The notes under the pieces were generated by a model, which did not search any database, was not told the DNA's origin, and worked only from the letters and a program-made list of their open reading frames with translations. The position numbers were made by a program, and so were the translations under genes. Shown here piece after piece: positions 52,626 to 61,835 of a stretch of DNA of 64,000 nt; position 1 is the first letter of the stretch; each line of letters starts with the position of its first letter. Source of the DNA: Bacillus sp. FJAT-45037 (GTDB lineage Bacteria; Bacillota; Bacilli; Bacillales; Bacillaceae_D); NCBI RefSeq assembly GCF_002797325.1, contig NZ_KZ454938.1, forward strand, positions 291,322 through 355,321. Reading direction: 5' to 3'.

Positions 52626-54602
52626 TTGAAGAAAGAAAAATGGGCTTCTATCTTTCAAATTTGTACAGACTTACAAGTTGCTATTGCTATTGTTTCAAAA
52701 TCAAACGAAATCCTTTCATATAATGATACAACTCAGAAATTGTTATTTCGTCCAGTTAATCAAATTAAAACGATCCTTAAGCAATTTCACTCCATGCCAG
52801 GTGAAGCAGAAAAGCATGAAATGAAAGTACAAGGACAACCATATATTGTTTACCGTAATCAGTTGATAGGCAACGATGAGGAGTATTACTTGTTGTTTTA
52901 TCCTGCTGACAAACGACTTGAATTTATCGACGAAATTGAGCAGCAGTTAGAACAGCTAGTCAATACGCGATTTGAAGGAACGGTTATTCATGATTTAGGA
53001 AAGGTCATCGATATAGATGAACGGACCGCAGAACTTTTTGGGTATAGTAGAAAAGAATTGATTCACTTATCTATCTTTGAATTAATCGCCCCAGAAGAAT
53101 GGACCAAAGTACAAGAAGCGATTCTAAAAAATATACAAGTACCGTTTGAATTAAAAGGGTTGCATAAGAACGGTTCAACTATCCATGTAGAAGTGCGCGG
53201 ACGACCTTATCCCTATCGAAAAAAAGAAGTTCGACTCGTTGCGGTTCGCGACATTACAAAGCGTAAGCAACAAGAAGAGCAAATTACTTACTTAGCGTTT
53301 CATGATGAAGTAACAGGGTTAATGAATCGTCGCGCTTTCCAAATCAAGGTGAAAGATTACTTGCATGCTCCGCGCTTGCCAGGTCATACGGTTGTTGTCG
53401 CAACGATTGGATTAAACCGTTTAAAAACGGTAAATGATGCATTGGGTATTGAGGCCGGGAATCGACTTGTAAAGGCGGTTAGTGAGTTTCTGAGGGCAAA
53501 GTGTTCATCTGGAGTAGAGATTGCTCGTCTTGATGGAGATGAATTCATCCTTTTAGCATCTATGAAAGATGATCTTCAAGAAATAGAAGGTGCAATCGAA
53601 GAAATTTTGTTTTATTTTAATGAGCCAATTCAATTGGATGAGTTTTATTTTCATGTTCATTTATGTGCAGGCATTAGTGTCGCAAGCAAATCAACGAAGG
53701 ATGTGAATGAATTAATCCGTCAAGCTGAAGTTGCCTTACATGCGATTAAAGACTTGACACACGGCTCGACGCAGTTTTATGAAAAAGAAATGAGCACAGG
53801 CTCAATACGTGAGATGATCATTGAAAATGAATTACGACATGCTTTAGCTAAGGAAGAATTCTCTTTAGTCTTTCATCCTCAGGCCTGCCTAGATAGCGGA
53901 CGGCTCTCAGGGGTCGAGGCACTGCTCCGTTGGAAAAGTTCTGCACTCGGCCAAGTTTCTCCTTATGAATTTATCGGAGTTGCAGAGCGGACAGGGTTAA
54001 TTATTCCGATTGGTAAGTGGGTCATCGAACAGTCATGTCTCGCAGCAGCCAATCTAAGGAGGCAACTAGACCGACCAGTTCGAATGGGCGTGAATTTATC
54101 CCCTGTACAGTTTGTTCAGCCGAATCTCGTTGAAGTCGTCACAAAAGCCTTAGAAGAAGCAGACCTTGAGCCAGGATTACTTGAGTTAGAAATTACCGAA
54201 TCTGTTGCGATGGAAGATGAGAAACAAGTAATGGAAAAATTAATTGCTCTGCGAGAATTAGGAGTGACTGTTTCGATTGATGATTTTGGCACGGGCTATT
54301 CATCTTTACAATATTTAAGTCAGTATCCAATAGACAAGCTGAAAATTGATCAGTCTTTTTTACGCATTCAAACTAAGACGAATCAAACGATTATTAAATC
54401 GATCGTTTCGATGGGTCATAATATGGGGATGAAGGTGATTGCTGAAGGGGTTGAAACTTACGATGATGTAGCTCTATTGCAAAGTTTACAGTGTGATGAG
54501 ATGCAAGGATTTGTCTGGACGAAACCACTTCCGTACGTAGAATTGATCGAGAAACTGCAGGAAGCTGAAATATTCCCACTTGAATTAGTTAAAGTAGATT
54601 GA
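52626..54602 (+). CDS. PAS-GGDEF-EAL protein, probable c-di-GMP phosphodiesterase
   Basis: Soluble protein of 658 residues. An N-terminal sensor-like region (1-95) and a PAS domain (about 100-215, FGYSRKELIHLSIFELI) precede a GGDEF domain (about 225-385) and an EAL domain (about 395-650). The GGDEF motif reads DGDEF (RLDGDEF) and no RxxD inhibitory site is seen five residues upstream. The EAL domain keeps all the key residues: EALLRW, GVNLSP, LELEITES, DDFGTGYSS, LKIDQSF, IAEGVET and MQGF. Net hydrolysis of c-di-GMP is therefore likely, with the GGDEF part perhaps as a GTP sensor. The start is TTG 52626 after AAGGAGGGG. Confidence 0.93.
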   Translation: MKKEKWASIFQICTDLQVAIAIVSKSNEILSYNDTTQKLLFRPVNQIKTILKQFHSMPGEAEKHEMKVQGQPYIVYRNQLIGNDEEYYLLFYPADKRLEFIDEIEQQLEQLVNTRFEGTVIHDLGKVIDIDERTAELFGYSRKELIHLSIFELIAPEEWTKVQEAILKNIQVPFELKGLHKNGSTIHVEVRGRPYPYRKKEVRLVAVRDITKRKQQEEQITYLAFHDEVTGLMNRRAFQIKVKDYLHAPRLPGHTVVVATIGLNRLKTVNDALGIEAGNRLVKAVSEFLRAKCSSGVEIARLDGDEFILLASMKDDLQEIEGAIEEILFYFNEPIQLDEFYFHVHLCAGISVASKSTKDVNELIRQAEVALHAIKDLTHGSTQFYEKEMSTGSIREMIIENELRHALAKEEFSLVFHPQACLDSGRLSGVEALLRWKSSALGQVSPYEFIGVAERTGLIIPIGKWVIEQSCLAAANLRRQLDRPVRMGVNLSPVQFVQPNLVEVVTKALEEADLEPGLLELEITESVAMEDEKQVMEKLIALRELGVTVSIDDFGTGYSSLQYLSQYPIDKLKIDQSFLRIQTKTNQTIIKSIVSMGHNMGMKVIAEGVETYDDVALLQSLQCDEMQGFVWTKPLPYVELIEKLQEAEIFPLELVKVD

Positions 54603-54668
54603 CATTTCTGAAAAAACAGATACCATTTAACTATTATCTAAATACTAATTATGTTAGAGGTGTTGATC

Positions 54669-55871
54669 ATGAGATATGCATTTGCAAGTAGAGTCCGCCA
54701 TCTTCAATCATCAGCTATTCGTGATATTTTAAAGGTCGTTGGGAAACAAGATATTATATCATTTGCAGGGGGATTGCCTGATGATGAGCTTTTTCCAATC
54801 GAAGGAATTGAAGAGGCGTTTCATAACGTCTTTCGAACAGGAAAGAAATCCCTTCAATATATGGAGACAGAAGGATATCTTCCATTACGTGATGTGATTT
54901 TAGAAAGAATGAAACGAAAAGACATAACGGGGTACACCGCAGACAATGTTATGCTCACAACAGGGTCGCAACAAGCAATCGACCTCTTCTCTCGTGTGAT
55001 GCTTAATCCTGGTGATGTCATCTTAACTGAAGATCCAACGTATTTAGCAGCACTACAAGTCTTTAAGTCATATGAGGCTAAAGTGGTAGCGGTTGAATCT
55101 GATGATCATGGGATGTTGCCTGAGGATCTAGAGGCGAAGATGAGACAACACAAACCAAAGGCGATCTATGTTGTCCCAACTTTCTCCAATCCGGCCGGAA
55201 GAGTGTGGTCGCTTGAGCGGAGACAACAGTTACTTGCTCAAGCTGAGCGCGGGAATGTCATTGTATTAGAGGATGACCCATACGGTGATATCCAGTTTAA
55301 TCAAGAGGAAACATATACCCCACTAGCCGCATTAGATGATGGTAGACATGTACTTTATACGAGTACCTTTTCAAAAACAGCTGTTCCAGCACTGCGTACA
55401 GGGTGGGTTGTCGGACCTTTTCAAGTGATTCGCATGATGGCTCAAGCTAAGCAAGCAAATGATCTCCATTCGAATTCTCTATCTCAACAAGCACTGTATC
55501 AGTTATGTATGGAATTTGATTTGGATGCTCATATTCAGTCTCTTATTGATGTGTATGAGAGTCGTATGAACGTCATGGTTGATTGCATTGAGAAGGCAAA
55601 TATCGACTCTGTACGGTATGTTAAACCAAAGGGTGGGATGTTCTTATGGTTAGAATTGGCACCGCATATCAATACAACGACGTTACTTGCAGAAGCGGTT
55701 GAAGCAGGGGTTGCTTATGTGCCCGGAGAGCCGTTCTTTGCAGATGTGGCGAAGAAAAATACCTTACGCCTTAATTACACCCATGCAACACCAGAGAAGA
55801 TCGAGCAAGGCATGAAACTATTGTTAGACTTAGTGAAAAAGAAAACAGAGAACACCACTGTTTATATTTAA
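54669..55871 (+). CDS. PLP-dependent aminotransferase (MocR-lacking, 2-aminoadipate type)
   Basis: Class I/II aminotransferase of 400 residues, of the 2-aminoadipate/LysN-like subgroup that transaminates aromatic, branched or alpha-aminoadipate substrates. The N-terminal ISFAGGLPDDELFP, TTGSQQAIDLFSRVML, the Asp of LEDDPYGDIQF and the PLP lysine in TSTFSKTAVPALRTGWV are typical; no GntR domain is attached. The start is ATG 54669 with AGAGGTG upstream. It follows the c-di-GMP gene by 66 bases and ends at a strong bidirectional terminator. Confidence 0.93.
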   Translation: MRYAFASRVRHLQSSAIRDILKVVGKQDIISFAGGLPDDELFPIEGIEEAFHNVFRTGKKSLQYMETEGYLPLRDVILERMKRKDITGYTADNVMLTTGSQQAIDLFSRVMLNPGDVILTEDPTYLAALQVFKSYEAKVVAVESDDHGMLPEDLEAKMRQHKPKAIYVVPTFSNPAGRVWSLERRQQLLAQAERGNVIVLEDDPYGDIQFNQEETYTPLAALDDGRHVLYTSTFSKTAVPALRTGWVVGPFQVIRMMAQAKQANDLHSNSLSQQALYQLCMEFDLDAHIQSLIDVYESRMNVMVDCIEKANIDSVRYVKPKGGMFLWLELAPHINTTTLLAEAVEAGVAYVPGEPFFADVAKKNTLRLNYTHATPEKIEQGMKLLLDLVKKKTENTTVYI

Positions 55872-55872
55872 T

Positions 55873-55908
55873 AAAAAGCGTGAGAGCTGAGGCTCTCACG
55901 CTTTTTGT
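55873..55908. terminator. Bidirectional terminator between the aminotransferase and NSS transporter genes
   Basis: AAAAAGCGTGAGAG pairs perfectly with CTCTCACGCTTTTT around CTGAGG. Confidence 0.9.
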
Positions 55909-55910
55909 TT

Positions 55911-57290
55911 CTATTTAAACATATTAATAATGACATCTAGCAAGCCAATCGAGCTTAAGAAAATAATGAAGATTGCAACTGGTGCAAACCAGCGAAGTAG
56001 GTAGAACCAAGCATTACCAATGAACGTGTCTCCAAAGTCAGAGTCACGCAGTGCATCTGCCTTCTTCCAACCCCAACCGATAAATAACGCGATTATTAGT
56101 CCGCCAAGTGGTAAGAAGATATTCGAAGCCACAAAATCAATCGAGTCTAAAATGTCACGACCACCAATAATTGATATGTCTGATAACACCCCTTGACCGA
56201 GTGAAGATGGAACTCCAAGTAAGAAGATGATCCCTCCGATGATGATCGCTGCTTTTTGACGGGACCATGAGAAGCGACGAATAAAGTAAGCGACGGCTAC
56301 TTCTAATAGAGAAACCGCGGATGATAGTGCGGCTGCTGCAAGTAAGAAGAAGAATAAGAGTCCGAATAATCCTCCAAGTCCGATGCTATCAAATACATCA
56401 GGCATAATCATAAACACTAAACCAGGCCCTGCTGCAGGTTCAATCCCAAAGGCAAATACCGCAGGGAAGATCATAATACCAGCTACGATCGCAAAGAGAG
56501 TATCAAGACCAGCTACACTCGCTGCCGCACCAGGAAGTCTTTCTTTATTTGAAAGATAACTACCGTACGTAATCAAAGCCCCCATCCCTAAGCTTAAAGA
56601 GAAGAACGCTTGACCTAAAGCTGCCAAATAAATTGATGGATCTGTTAATGCGCTCCAGTCTGGTGTGAAAAGGAAAGCAAGACCTTCTCTTGCTCCACCT
56701 AACGTTAAGCTATAGGCAGATAAGACAATGAGTAAAACCCCTAGTAGAGGCATTAATATTTTGTTCGAACGCTCAATTCCTTTTTTAACCCCGATAAAGA
56801 CAATCGCAATCGTCACAGCCATAAACAAGAACTGCCATAATAGAGGATGGTAAGGATTAGTAATGAATGAAACGAAGAAATTTTCATAGCCACCTTCTGG
56901 AGTACTCCAGAGGTTACCAGTTAAATAGTTAACAAAGTAATACGAGATCCATCCTGCGATGACTCCGTAGAAGGAGAGGATCATAAAGGCTGCCCCAACT
57001 CCTAAAATACCAGCTAGAAACCAAGGCTTCCCTGGTGCAAGCTTTTCAAAAGAGCCAACCGCATCACTTTTGGCTTTCCGTCCAATTGTGAACTCAGCCA
57101 TTAGGATTGGGATACCGATAAGTATGATACAGATAAGATAAATAAGTAAGAATGCAGCTCCTCCGTTTTCCCCTGTTACATAAGCAAAGCGCCATACATT
57201 TCCTAGTCCTACAGCAGATCCCATCGCAGCTAGAATAAAACCTAGTCTTGAGCCCCACTGCTCGCGACCCACTTCTTCCTTTAGTGACAT
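55911..57290 (-). CDS. Sodium:neurotransmitter symporter (NSS) family transporter
   Basis: Sodium-dependent amino-acid transporter of 459 residues with eleven or twelve helices. The first helix carries the sodium- and substrate-binding segment AAMGSAVGLGNVWRFAY with an unwound GSAVGLGN centre, and GENGGAAFLLIYL follows, as in LeuT-like proteins. Helix 6 reads QAFFSLSLGMGALITYGSY. Bacterial members import amino acids such as leucine, tryptophan or tyrosine. The ATG at 57290 has AAAGGGGG upstream. It is divergent from iadA, with a CodY-like box between them. Confidence 0.95.
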   Translation of the reverse strand: MSLKEEVGREQWGSRLGFILAAMGSAVGLGNVWRFAYVTGENGGAAFLLIYLICIILIGIPILMAEFTIGRKAKSDAVGSFEKLAPGKPWFLAGILGVGAAFMILSFYGVIAGWISYYFVNYLTGNLWSTPEGGYENFFVSFITNPYHPLLWQFLFMAVTIAIVFIGVKKGIERSNKILMPLLGVLLIVLSAYSLTLGGAREGLAFLFTPDWSALTDPSIYLAALGQAFFSLSLGMGALITYGSYLSNKERLPGAAASVAGLDTLFAIVAGIMIFPAVFAFGIEPAAGPGLVFMIMPDVFDSIGLGGLFGLLFFFLLAAAALSSAVSLLEVAVAYFIRRFSWSRQKAAIIIGGIIFLLGVPSSLGQGVLSDISIIGGRDILDSIDFVASNIFLPLGGLIIALFIGWGWKKADALRDSDFGDTFIGNAWFYLLRWFAPVAIFIIFLSSIGLLDVIINMFK

Positions 57291-57333
57291 GACGTATTCC
57301 CCCTTTAAAACGATAAAATAATTTTGTGAACTT

Positions 57334-57339
57334 ACTATA
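57334..57339 (-). promoter_or_regulatory. Extended -10 of the NSS transporter promoter
   Basis: On the minus strand TGC-TATAGT is an extended -10 element; the -35 region (around 57357-57362) is poor, which is common for extended -10 promoters. Confidence 0.5.
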
Positions 57340-57365
57340 GCATAAAAGTGTCTAGCTGAGTAGGG

Positions 57366-57380
57366 AATTTTCTGATTTTT
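57366..57380. promoter_or_regulatory. CodY-like box between the NSS transporter and iadA
   Basis: AATTTTCTGATTTTT matches the CodY motif AATTTTCWGAAAATT at 12 of 15 positions, with one half-site perfect. It lies just upstream of the -35 region of the transporter gene. Confidence 0.4.
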
Positions 57381-57431
57381 TTGTTTTATCTTCAGAATGG
57401 GAAGGAGGGGTGATTGTCTTCGTTCGTAATT

Positions 57432-57461
57432 TTCACAAAAAAGCGACTAGTTTGCTATACT
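57432..57461 (+). promoter_or_regulatory. Promoter of iadA
   Basis: TTCACA (57432-57437), an 18-base spacer and TATACT (57456-57461) preceded by TGC form a good SigA promoter. The start falls near 57468, which excludes ATG 57472 as a usual start and favours ATG 57484. Confidence 0.6.
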
Positions 57462-57483
57462 TATTCAAAGGATGGTGAGAGTA

Positions 57484-58656
57484 ATGTTGACGTTGATTAA
57501 AAATGGAGACGTGTATAAACCCGAATATATAGGAAAGAAAGATATCCTTATAGCTGCTGGTAAAATAGTTGCAATAGCAGAGGTAATTGATCTAGCTTGT
57601 GAACAAGTGGAAGTGCAAATCATTGATGCAACAGGTACGTTTGTTTTTCCTGGTTTTATTGATAGTCATGTTCATATTATTGGGGGTGGAGGAGAAGGAA
57701 GTTATAAGACAAGAACTCCAGAATTATCACTCTCTGATGCGACAAAGGCTGGTGTTACGACGATCATAGGTGTGATTGGTACAGACGGTGTCTCTAGAAC
57801 AATGCCAGACTTAATTGCCAAAGCAAAAGGATTAACAGAAGAAGGAATTACATGCTTTGTACATACGGGATCATATCAAGTTCCGATTACTACCTTAACA
57901 GGAAGCATTCAAAGTGATTTCCTTCTAATTGATCAAATTATTGGAGTCGGGGAGATCGCTATATCAGATCACCGTTCCTCAGAACCTACGCAAGAAGAGA
58001 TTGCACGGATTGCTTCTTCAGCTAGAGTTGGCGGAATGTTGTCTGGAAAAGGGGGAATTGTGAATGTCCATGTTGGGGATGGGAAACGCAAATTAGATAT
58101 TCTGACGGATATCGCAGAAAAATCCGACATCCCGATTACGCAATTTATTCCTACACATATTAATCGAAATGTCGAGTTACTTGAAGCGGGAGTGGAGTAT
58201 GCGAAAAAAGGCGGGCGTATTGACTTCACGACAAGTGCGATCCAGGTGTTTGGTGAAGATGATGAAACGAAATCGAGTAGAGCTCTAAAAAAAGTGCTTG
58301 ATGCAGGTGTTGATATTAAGCTCGTTACCTTTACTTCAGATGCGCAAGGGAGCTTGCCAAAATTTAATGAAAAGGGGGAATTTGTGGGCTTGAAAATCGG
58401 AGAAATAGCTTCTTTATTTGAAGAATTACGTGATGCGATTGTAGAGGAGAAGGTGCCAATGGAAGTTGCACTACAAGTCATCACGAAAAATCCAGCTGAA
58501 GCGTTAAAACTAGAAGGTAAAGGTCAATTAGATGTAGGGTTTGATGCTGATCTTGTCTTAGTAGATCAAGAATCCTTTACTATTAAAACAGTTATAGCTA
58601 AGGGGAACCTAATGGTCGAAAATAACGAAATAAGAGTAAAGGGAACGTTTGAATAA
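57484..58656 (+). CDS. iadA: Beta-aspartyl (isoaspartyl) dipeptidase
   Basis: Amidohydrolase-family metallopeptidase of 390 residues that hydrolyses isoaspartyl dipeptides from damaged proteins. The metal-binding HVH is in FPGFIDSHVHIIGGGGEG, and the motifs GEIAISDHRSSEPT, VHVGDGKRKLD, IPTHINRN and the late Asp in LVTFTSDAQGSLP follow in family order. The C-terminal small domain (GFDADLVLVDQESF) closes the barrel. The start is ATG 57484. It is divergent from the NSS amino-acid transporter, so both may serve amino-acid scavenging. It shows no leader peptide. Confidence 0.93.
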   Translation: MLTLIKNGDVYKPEYIGKKDILIAAGKIVAIAEVIDLACEQVEVQIIDATGTFVFPGFIDSHVHIIGGGGEGSYKTRTPELSLSDATKAGVTTIIGVIGTDGVSRTMPDLIAKAKGLTEEGITCFVHTGSYQVPITTLTGSIQSDFLLIDQIIGVGEIAISDHRSSEPTQEEIARIASSARVGGMLSGKGGIVNVHVGDGKRKLDILTDIAEKSDIPITQFIPTHINRNVELLEAGVEYAKKGGRIDFTTSAIQVFGEDDETKSSRALKKVLDAGVDIKLVTFTSDAQGSLPKFNEKGEFVGLKIGEIASLFEELRDAIVEEKVPMEVALQVITKNPAEALKLEGKGQLDVGFDADLVLVDQESFTIKTVIAKGNLMVENNEIRVKGTFE

Positions 58657-58658
58657 TG

Positions 58659-58698
58659 GAATAGTCGGGCATGAGCAATAAATCATGACCGACTATTC
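58659..58698 (+). terminator. Long hairpin after iadA
   Basis: GAATAGTCGG (58659-58668) pairs with CCGACTATTC (58689-58698), and an inner CATGA/TCATG stem closes it. It lacks a T-run, so termination may be inefficient or factor-dependent. Confidence 0.6.
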
Positions 58699-58817
58699 GG
58701 TTGTGAACTTTCAGAAAAGATTGATATTTAAACATACCCTCTAGTATAATGTAGGTAGAGGATGATGGATTCATAGGAAGGAGTGTTCAATAAAAACTAA
58801 CTAGTCAGTACTTGTTG

Positions 58818-58847
58818 TTGATAATTATGAATGCGCTTTCATATAAT
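58818..58847 (+). promoter_or_regulatory. Promoter of the yng-type operon (SigE-like or SigA)
   Basis: GATAATT (58820-58826), 13 bases, and CATATAAT (58840-58847) resemble a SigE promoter with one mismatch in the -10. The same stretch reads as SigA: TTGATA (58818-58823), 18 bases, TATAAT (58842-58847). The B. subtilis yng operon is SigE-dependent. Confidence 0.5.
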
Positions 58848-58872
58848 AGAAGGTTCTTACTTTCTTTCAATC

Positions 58873-58890
58873 TGAACAAGCGCTCAGAAT
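58873..58890. promoter_or_regulatory. Possible TetR-type operator of the yng-type operon
   Basis: TGAACAAGCGCTCAGAAT has an AGCGCT core and loosely resembles the TGAATGA...TCATTCA palindromes of FadR-like fatty-acid regulators. It lies between the promoter and the first ribosome site. Symmetry outside the core is poor. Confidence 0.3.
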
Positions 58891-58923
58891 TTGCTGTTGT
58901 TTTACATTAGAGGAGGGAATGGG

Positions 58924-60069
58924 ATGAATTTTGATTTAACGAAAGAGCAGAAGATGATTCGTAACATGGTACGAGATTTCGCCGAAAATGAAATTGCTCC
59001 AGGTGCAGAGGCGAGAGATGCAAGCGCAGAATTTCCAGAGGATATCTTTAAGAAAATGGGAGAACTTGGACTTTTAGGTATTCCGTTTCCCGAAGCATAT
59101 GGTGGTTCTGGTGGAGATACGGTTTCATACGCTTTAGCGGTAGAGGAAATTGGGCGTGCATGTGGTGGTACGGGCTTAAGTTATGCTGCCGCAGTCTCAC
59201 TAGGGGCTAGTCCGCTGTATTATTTCGGAACAGAAGAGCAAAAAAAGGAATATTTAACCCCGTTAGCATCGGGTCATTCCCTTGGTTCATTTGGATTAAC
59301 AGAGCCGAATGCAGGATCAGATGCAGGCGGAACGCAAACAAAGGCGATTCTTAACGGTGATGAATATGTGATCAACGGCGAGAAATGCTGGATTACGAAT
59401 GCTAGTTTTGCGAGCACTGTAATTGTCACAGCTGTCACAGGAAAAGATGAAAAAGGAAAAAATATCATCTCTGCTTTTATTGTTCCAACTGATACCCCAG
59501 GATTCACGATCAACAGCAACTACGAAAAGATGGGCGTTCGTGCTTCAAATACATGTGAACTTATTTTAGAGGATGTTCGTGTGCCAAAGGAGAATTTATT
59601 AGGAGACCCTGAAAAAGGATTTAAGCAATTTCTTTATACTCTTGATGGAGGGAGAATATCGATTGCCGCATTAGGGGTTGGTATTGCTCAAGCCGCATTT
59701 GAACGTGCGCTTAATTACTCCAAAGAACGTAAGCAGTTTGGCAAGACGATCTCAAGCTTTCAAGCGATCCAATTTAAATTAGCAGATATGGCGATGGAGA
59801 TTGAGCTCTCGAGAAATATGGTGATGAAGGCAGCTTGGCTGAAAGATCAAGGTCGGGCGTTTGGTAAGGAGGCAGCATTTGCTAAGCTCTACGCGTCTGA
59901 GACGGCTACACGTACAGCTAACCAAGCTATTCAAATCCATGGGGGATATGGGTATATGCGAGAATATGAAGTCGAGCGTATGCTACGCGATGCGAAACTA
60001 CTTGAAATTGGAGAAGGAACATCTGAAATTCAACGCCTTGTTATCTCTAGACAATTAGGTTGTCGATAA
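58924..60069 (+). CDS. yngJ: Acyl-CoA dehydrogenase, probably isovaleryl-CoA type
   Basis: FAD enzyme of 381 residues that desaturates acyl-CoA. The segment GSFGLTEPNAGSDAGGTQT with CWITNASFAST binds FAD and substrate, and the C-terminal IHGGYGYMREYEVERMLRD with IGEGTSEIQRLVI is canonical. In the first position of a yngJ-I-H-G operon it probably oxidises isovaleryl-CoA in leucine breakdown. The position of the catalytic Glu (helix G or K) decides the subclass and is not settled here. The start is ATG 58924 after GAGGAGGG. Confidence 0.94.
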   Translation: MNFDLTKEQKMIRNMVRDFAENEIAPGAEARDASAEFPEDIFKKMGELGLLGIPFPEAYGGSGGDTVSYALAVEEIGRACGGTGLSYAAAVSLGASPLYYFGTEEQKKEYLTPLASGHSLGSFGLTEPNAGSDAGGTQTKAILNGDEYVINGEKCWITNASFASTVIVTAVTGKDEKGKNIISAFIVPTDTPGFTINSNYEKMGVRASNTCELILEDVRVPKENLLGDPEKGFKQFLYTLDGGRISIAALGVGIAQAAFERALNYSKERKQFGKTISSFQAIQFKLADMAMEIELSRNMVMKAAWLKDQGRAFGKEAAFAKLYASETATRTANQAIQIHGGYGYMREYEVERMLRDAKLLEIGEGTSEIQRLVISRQLGCR

Positions 60070-60118
60070 GTGATATTGCAACGAATCGAATGTCATTATT
60101 GATATAAGGGGGAGGAAG

Positions 60119-61765
60119 ATGTCTGATATTCAAGTACCAATTGGAAAATTACTCGAGGAAGTTGCTAAGAGACAACCCGATCATACAGCAGTGGTCTATT
60201 CTGATCGAGGGTTACGGTATACGTATGAACAATTTGATTATGAGTGCCGAAAAGTCGCTAAAGGGTTCATGGCCCTTGGTATAGAACGTGGTGAACATCT
60301 CGCCATTTGGTCAACGAATAAGCCTGAATGGTTAACGAGTCAATTTGCAACGGGCAAAATGGGCGCTGTACTTGTTACGGTCAATACGAATTATCAGACT
60401 TCTGAGCTTGAATACTTATTAAAACAATCAGATGCGACAACTCTTATATTGATGGATCAATTTAAAGATTCATCTTACGTTGAGATGCTCTATGAGGTTG
60501 TTCCTGAGTTGAGAGAGACAACACCTGGAGAGCTAAATTCTAGCAAGCTACCTAAACTTAAGAATGTTATTTTTCTTGGGGAAGAGTCGCATCCTGGAAT
60601 GTACTCGTGGAGGGACATTCTTACACTCGGAGAGAATGTCTCAGATCAAGCACTGGATGAACGAATGAATGAACTCAATCAAAATGACGTGATCAATATG
60701 CAGTATACCTCTGGAACAACGGGTTTCCCAAAAGGGGTGATGTTGACTCATCATAATTTAACGAACAATGCAGTAAATATAGCGAGTTGTATGAACTTAA
60801 CAAGTAAAGACAAGTTATGCATCCCTGTTCCATTTTTCCATTGTTTTGGATGCGTGCTTGGAACGCTTGCTAGTGTATCAGTTGGAGCAACGATGGTTCC
60901 AGTCGAAGAGTTCAGTCCTACGGCGGTGTTAGAAGCGGTATCAAAAGAACGTTGTACAGCCTTGCATGGTGTTCCAACGATGTTTATTAGCGAGCTGAAT
61001 GATCCGAATTTCCATAGTTATGATCTATCTAGTCTTCGAACAGGCATTATGGCAGGTTCTAATTGTCCGATTGAAGTCATGAAAGCTGTCGTCGATCAAA
61101 TGGGAGCCAGTGAAATTACGATTGCCTATGGACAAACAGAAGCATCCCCAGTGATTACGCAAACACGTGTCGACGATCCACTGATTGTGCGAGTAGAGTC
61201 CGTTGGCCGCGCCCTACCTAATGTCGAAGTGAAAATTATCGATCTTACAACTGGCGAAGAAGCAGCGCAAGGAATGCAGGGAGAATTATGGACGCGTGGA
61301 TATCATGTCATGAAAGGCTATTACAAAAATCCAGAAGCAACAAAAGCTGCGATCACAGAAGATGGCTGGTTACGGACAGGTGATTTAGCCGTAATGGATG
61401 AGGGGGGATATTGCCGCATCACGGGTCGTTTAAAAGACATGATCATTCGTGGAGGAGAAAACATCTATCCTCGCGAAATTGAGGAATTTCTCTATAAACA
61501 TCCTGCCGTTTTAGACGTTCAAGTCGTCGGTATCCCAGATGATAAGTATGGAGAAGAAGTGTCGGCGTGGATTAAAGTAAAAGAAGGCGTATCTTGTACA
61601 GAAGACGGAATTCGCGACGATTGTCGAGGTAAAATTGCGTCTTATAAAATTCCGCGGTACATTGCTTTTGTCAAAGAGTTTCCGATGACGGCTTCTGGGA
61701 AGATTCAAAAGTTTAAATTAAAACAACTTGGAGAAAAAACATTTCGTAAAGTAAGCAGTGAGTAG
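60119..61765 (+). CDS. yngI: AMP-forming acyl-CoA synthetase
   Basis: Adenylate-forming ligase of 548 residues. The phosphate loop YTSGTTGFPKG, the adenine region AYGQTEASPVI, the hinge RLKDMIIRGGENIYPREIE and the late catalytic Lys in TASGKIQKFKL are present. It activates a short branched or medium-chain acid with CoA. In the B. subtilis yng cluster the homologue is YngI (acetoacetyl-CoA synthetase-like). ATG 60119 lies close behind GGGGGAGGAAG. It follows yngJ by 49 bases. Confidence 0.94.
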   Translation: MSDIQVPIGKLLEEVAKRQPDHTAVVYSDRGLRYTYEQFDYECRKVAKGFMALGIERGEHLAIWSTNKPEWLTSQFATGKMGAVLVTVNTNYQTSELEYLLKQSDATTLILMDQFKDSSYVEMLYEVVPELRETTPGELNSSKLPKLKNVIFLGEESHPGMYSWRDILTLGENVSDQALDERMNELNQNDVINMQYTSGTTGFPKGVMLTHHNLTNNAVNIASCMNLTSKDKLCIPVPFFHCFGCVLGTLASVSVGATMVPVEEFSPTAVLEAVSKERCTALHGVPTMFISELNDPNFHSYDLSSLRTGIMAGSNCPIEVMKAVVDQMGASEITIAYGQTEASPVITQTRVDDPLIVRVESVGRALPNVEVKIIDLTTGEEAAQGMQGELWTRGYHVMKGYYKNPEATKAAITEDGWLRTGDLAVMDEGGYCRITGRLKDMIIRGGENIYPREIEEFLYKHPAVLDVQVVGIPDDKYGEEVSAWIKVKEGVSCTEDGIRDDCRGKIASYKIPRYIAFVKEFPMTASGKIQKFKLKQLGEKTFRKVSSE

Positions 61766-61835
61766 TTTTGAAAGCGTTGTCAAAAATGGTCAGGTGATTT
61801 CGATATCATCCGACCCAATCAAATGAGGTGATCGT

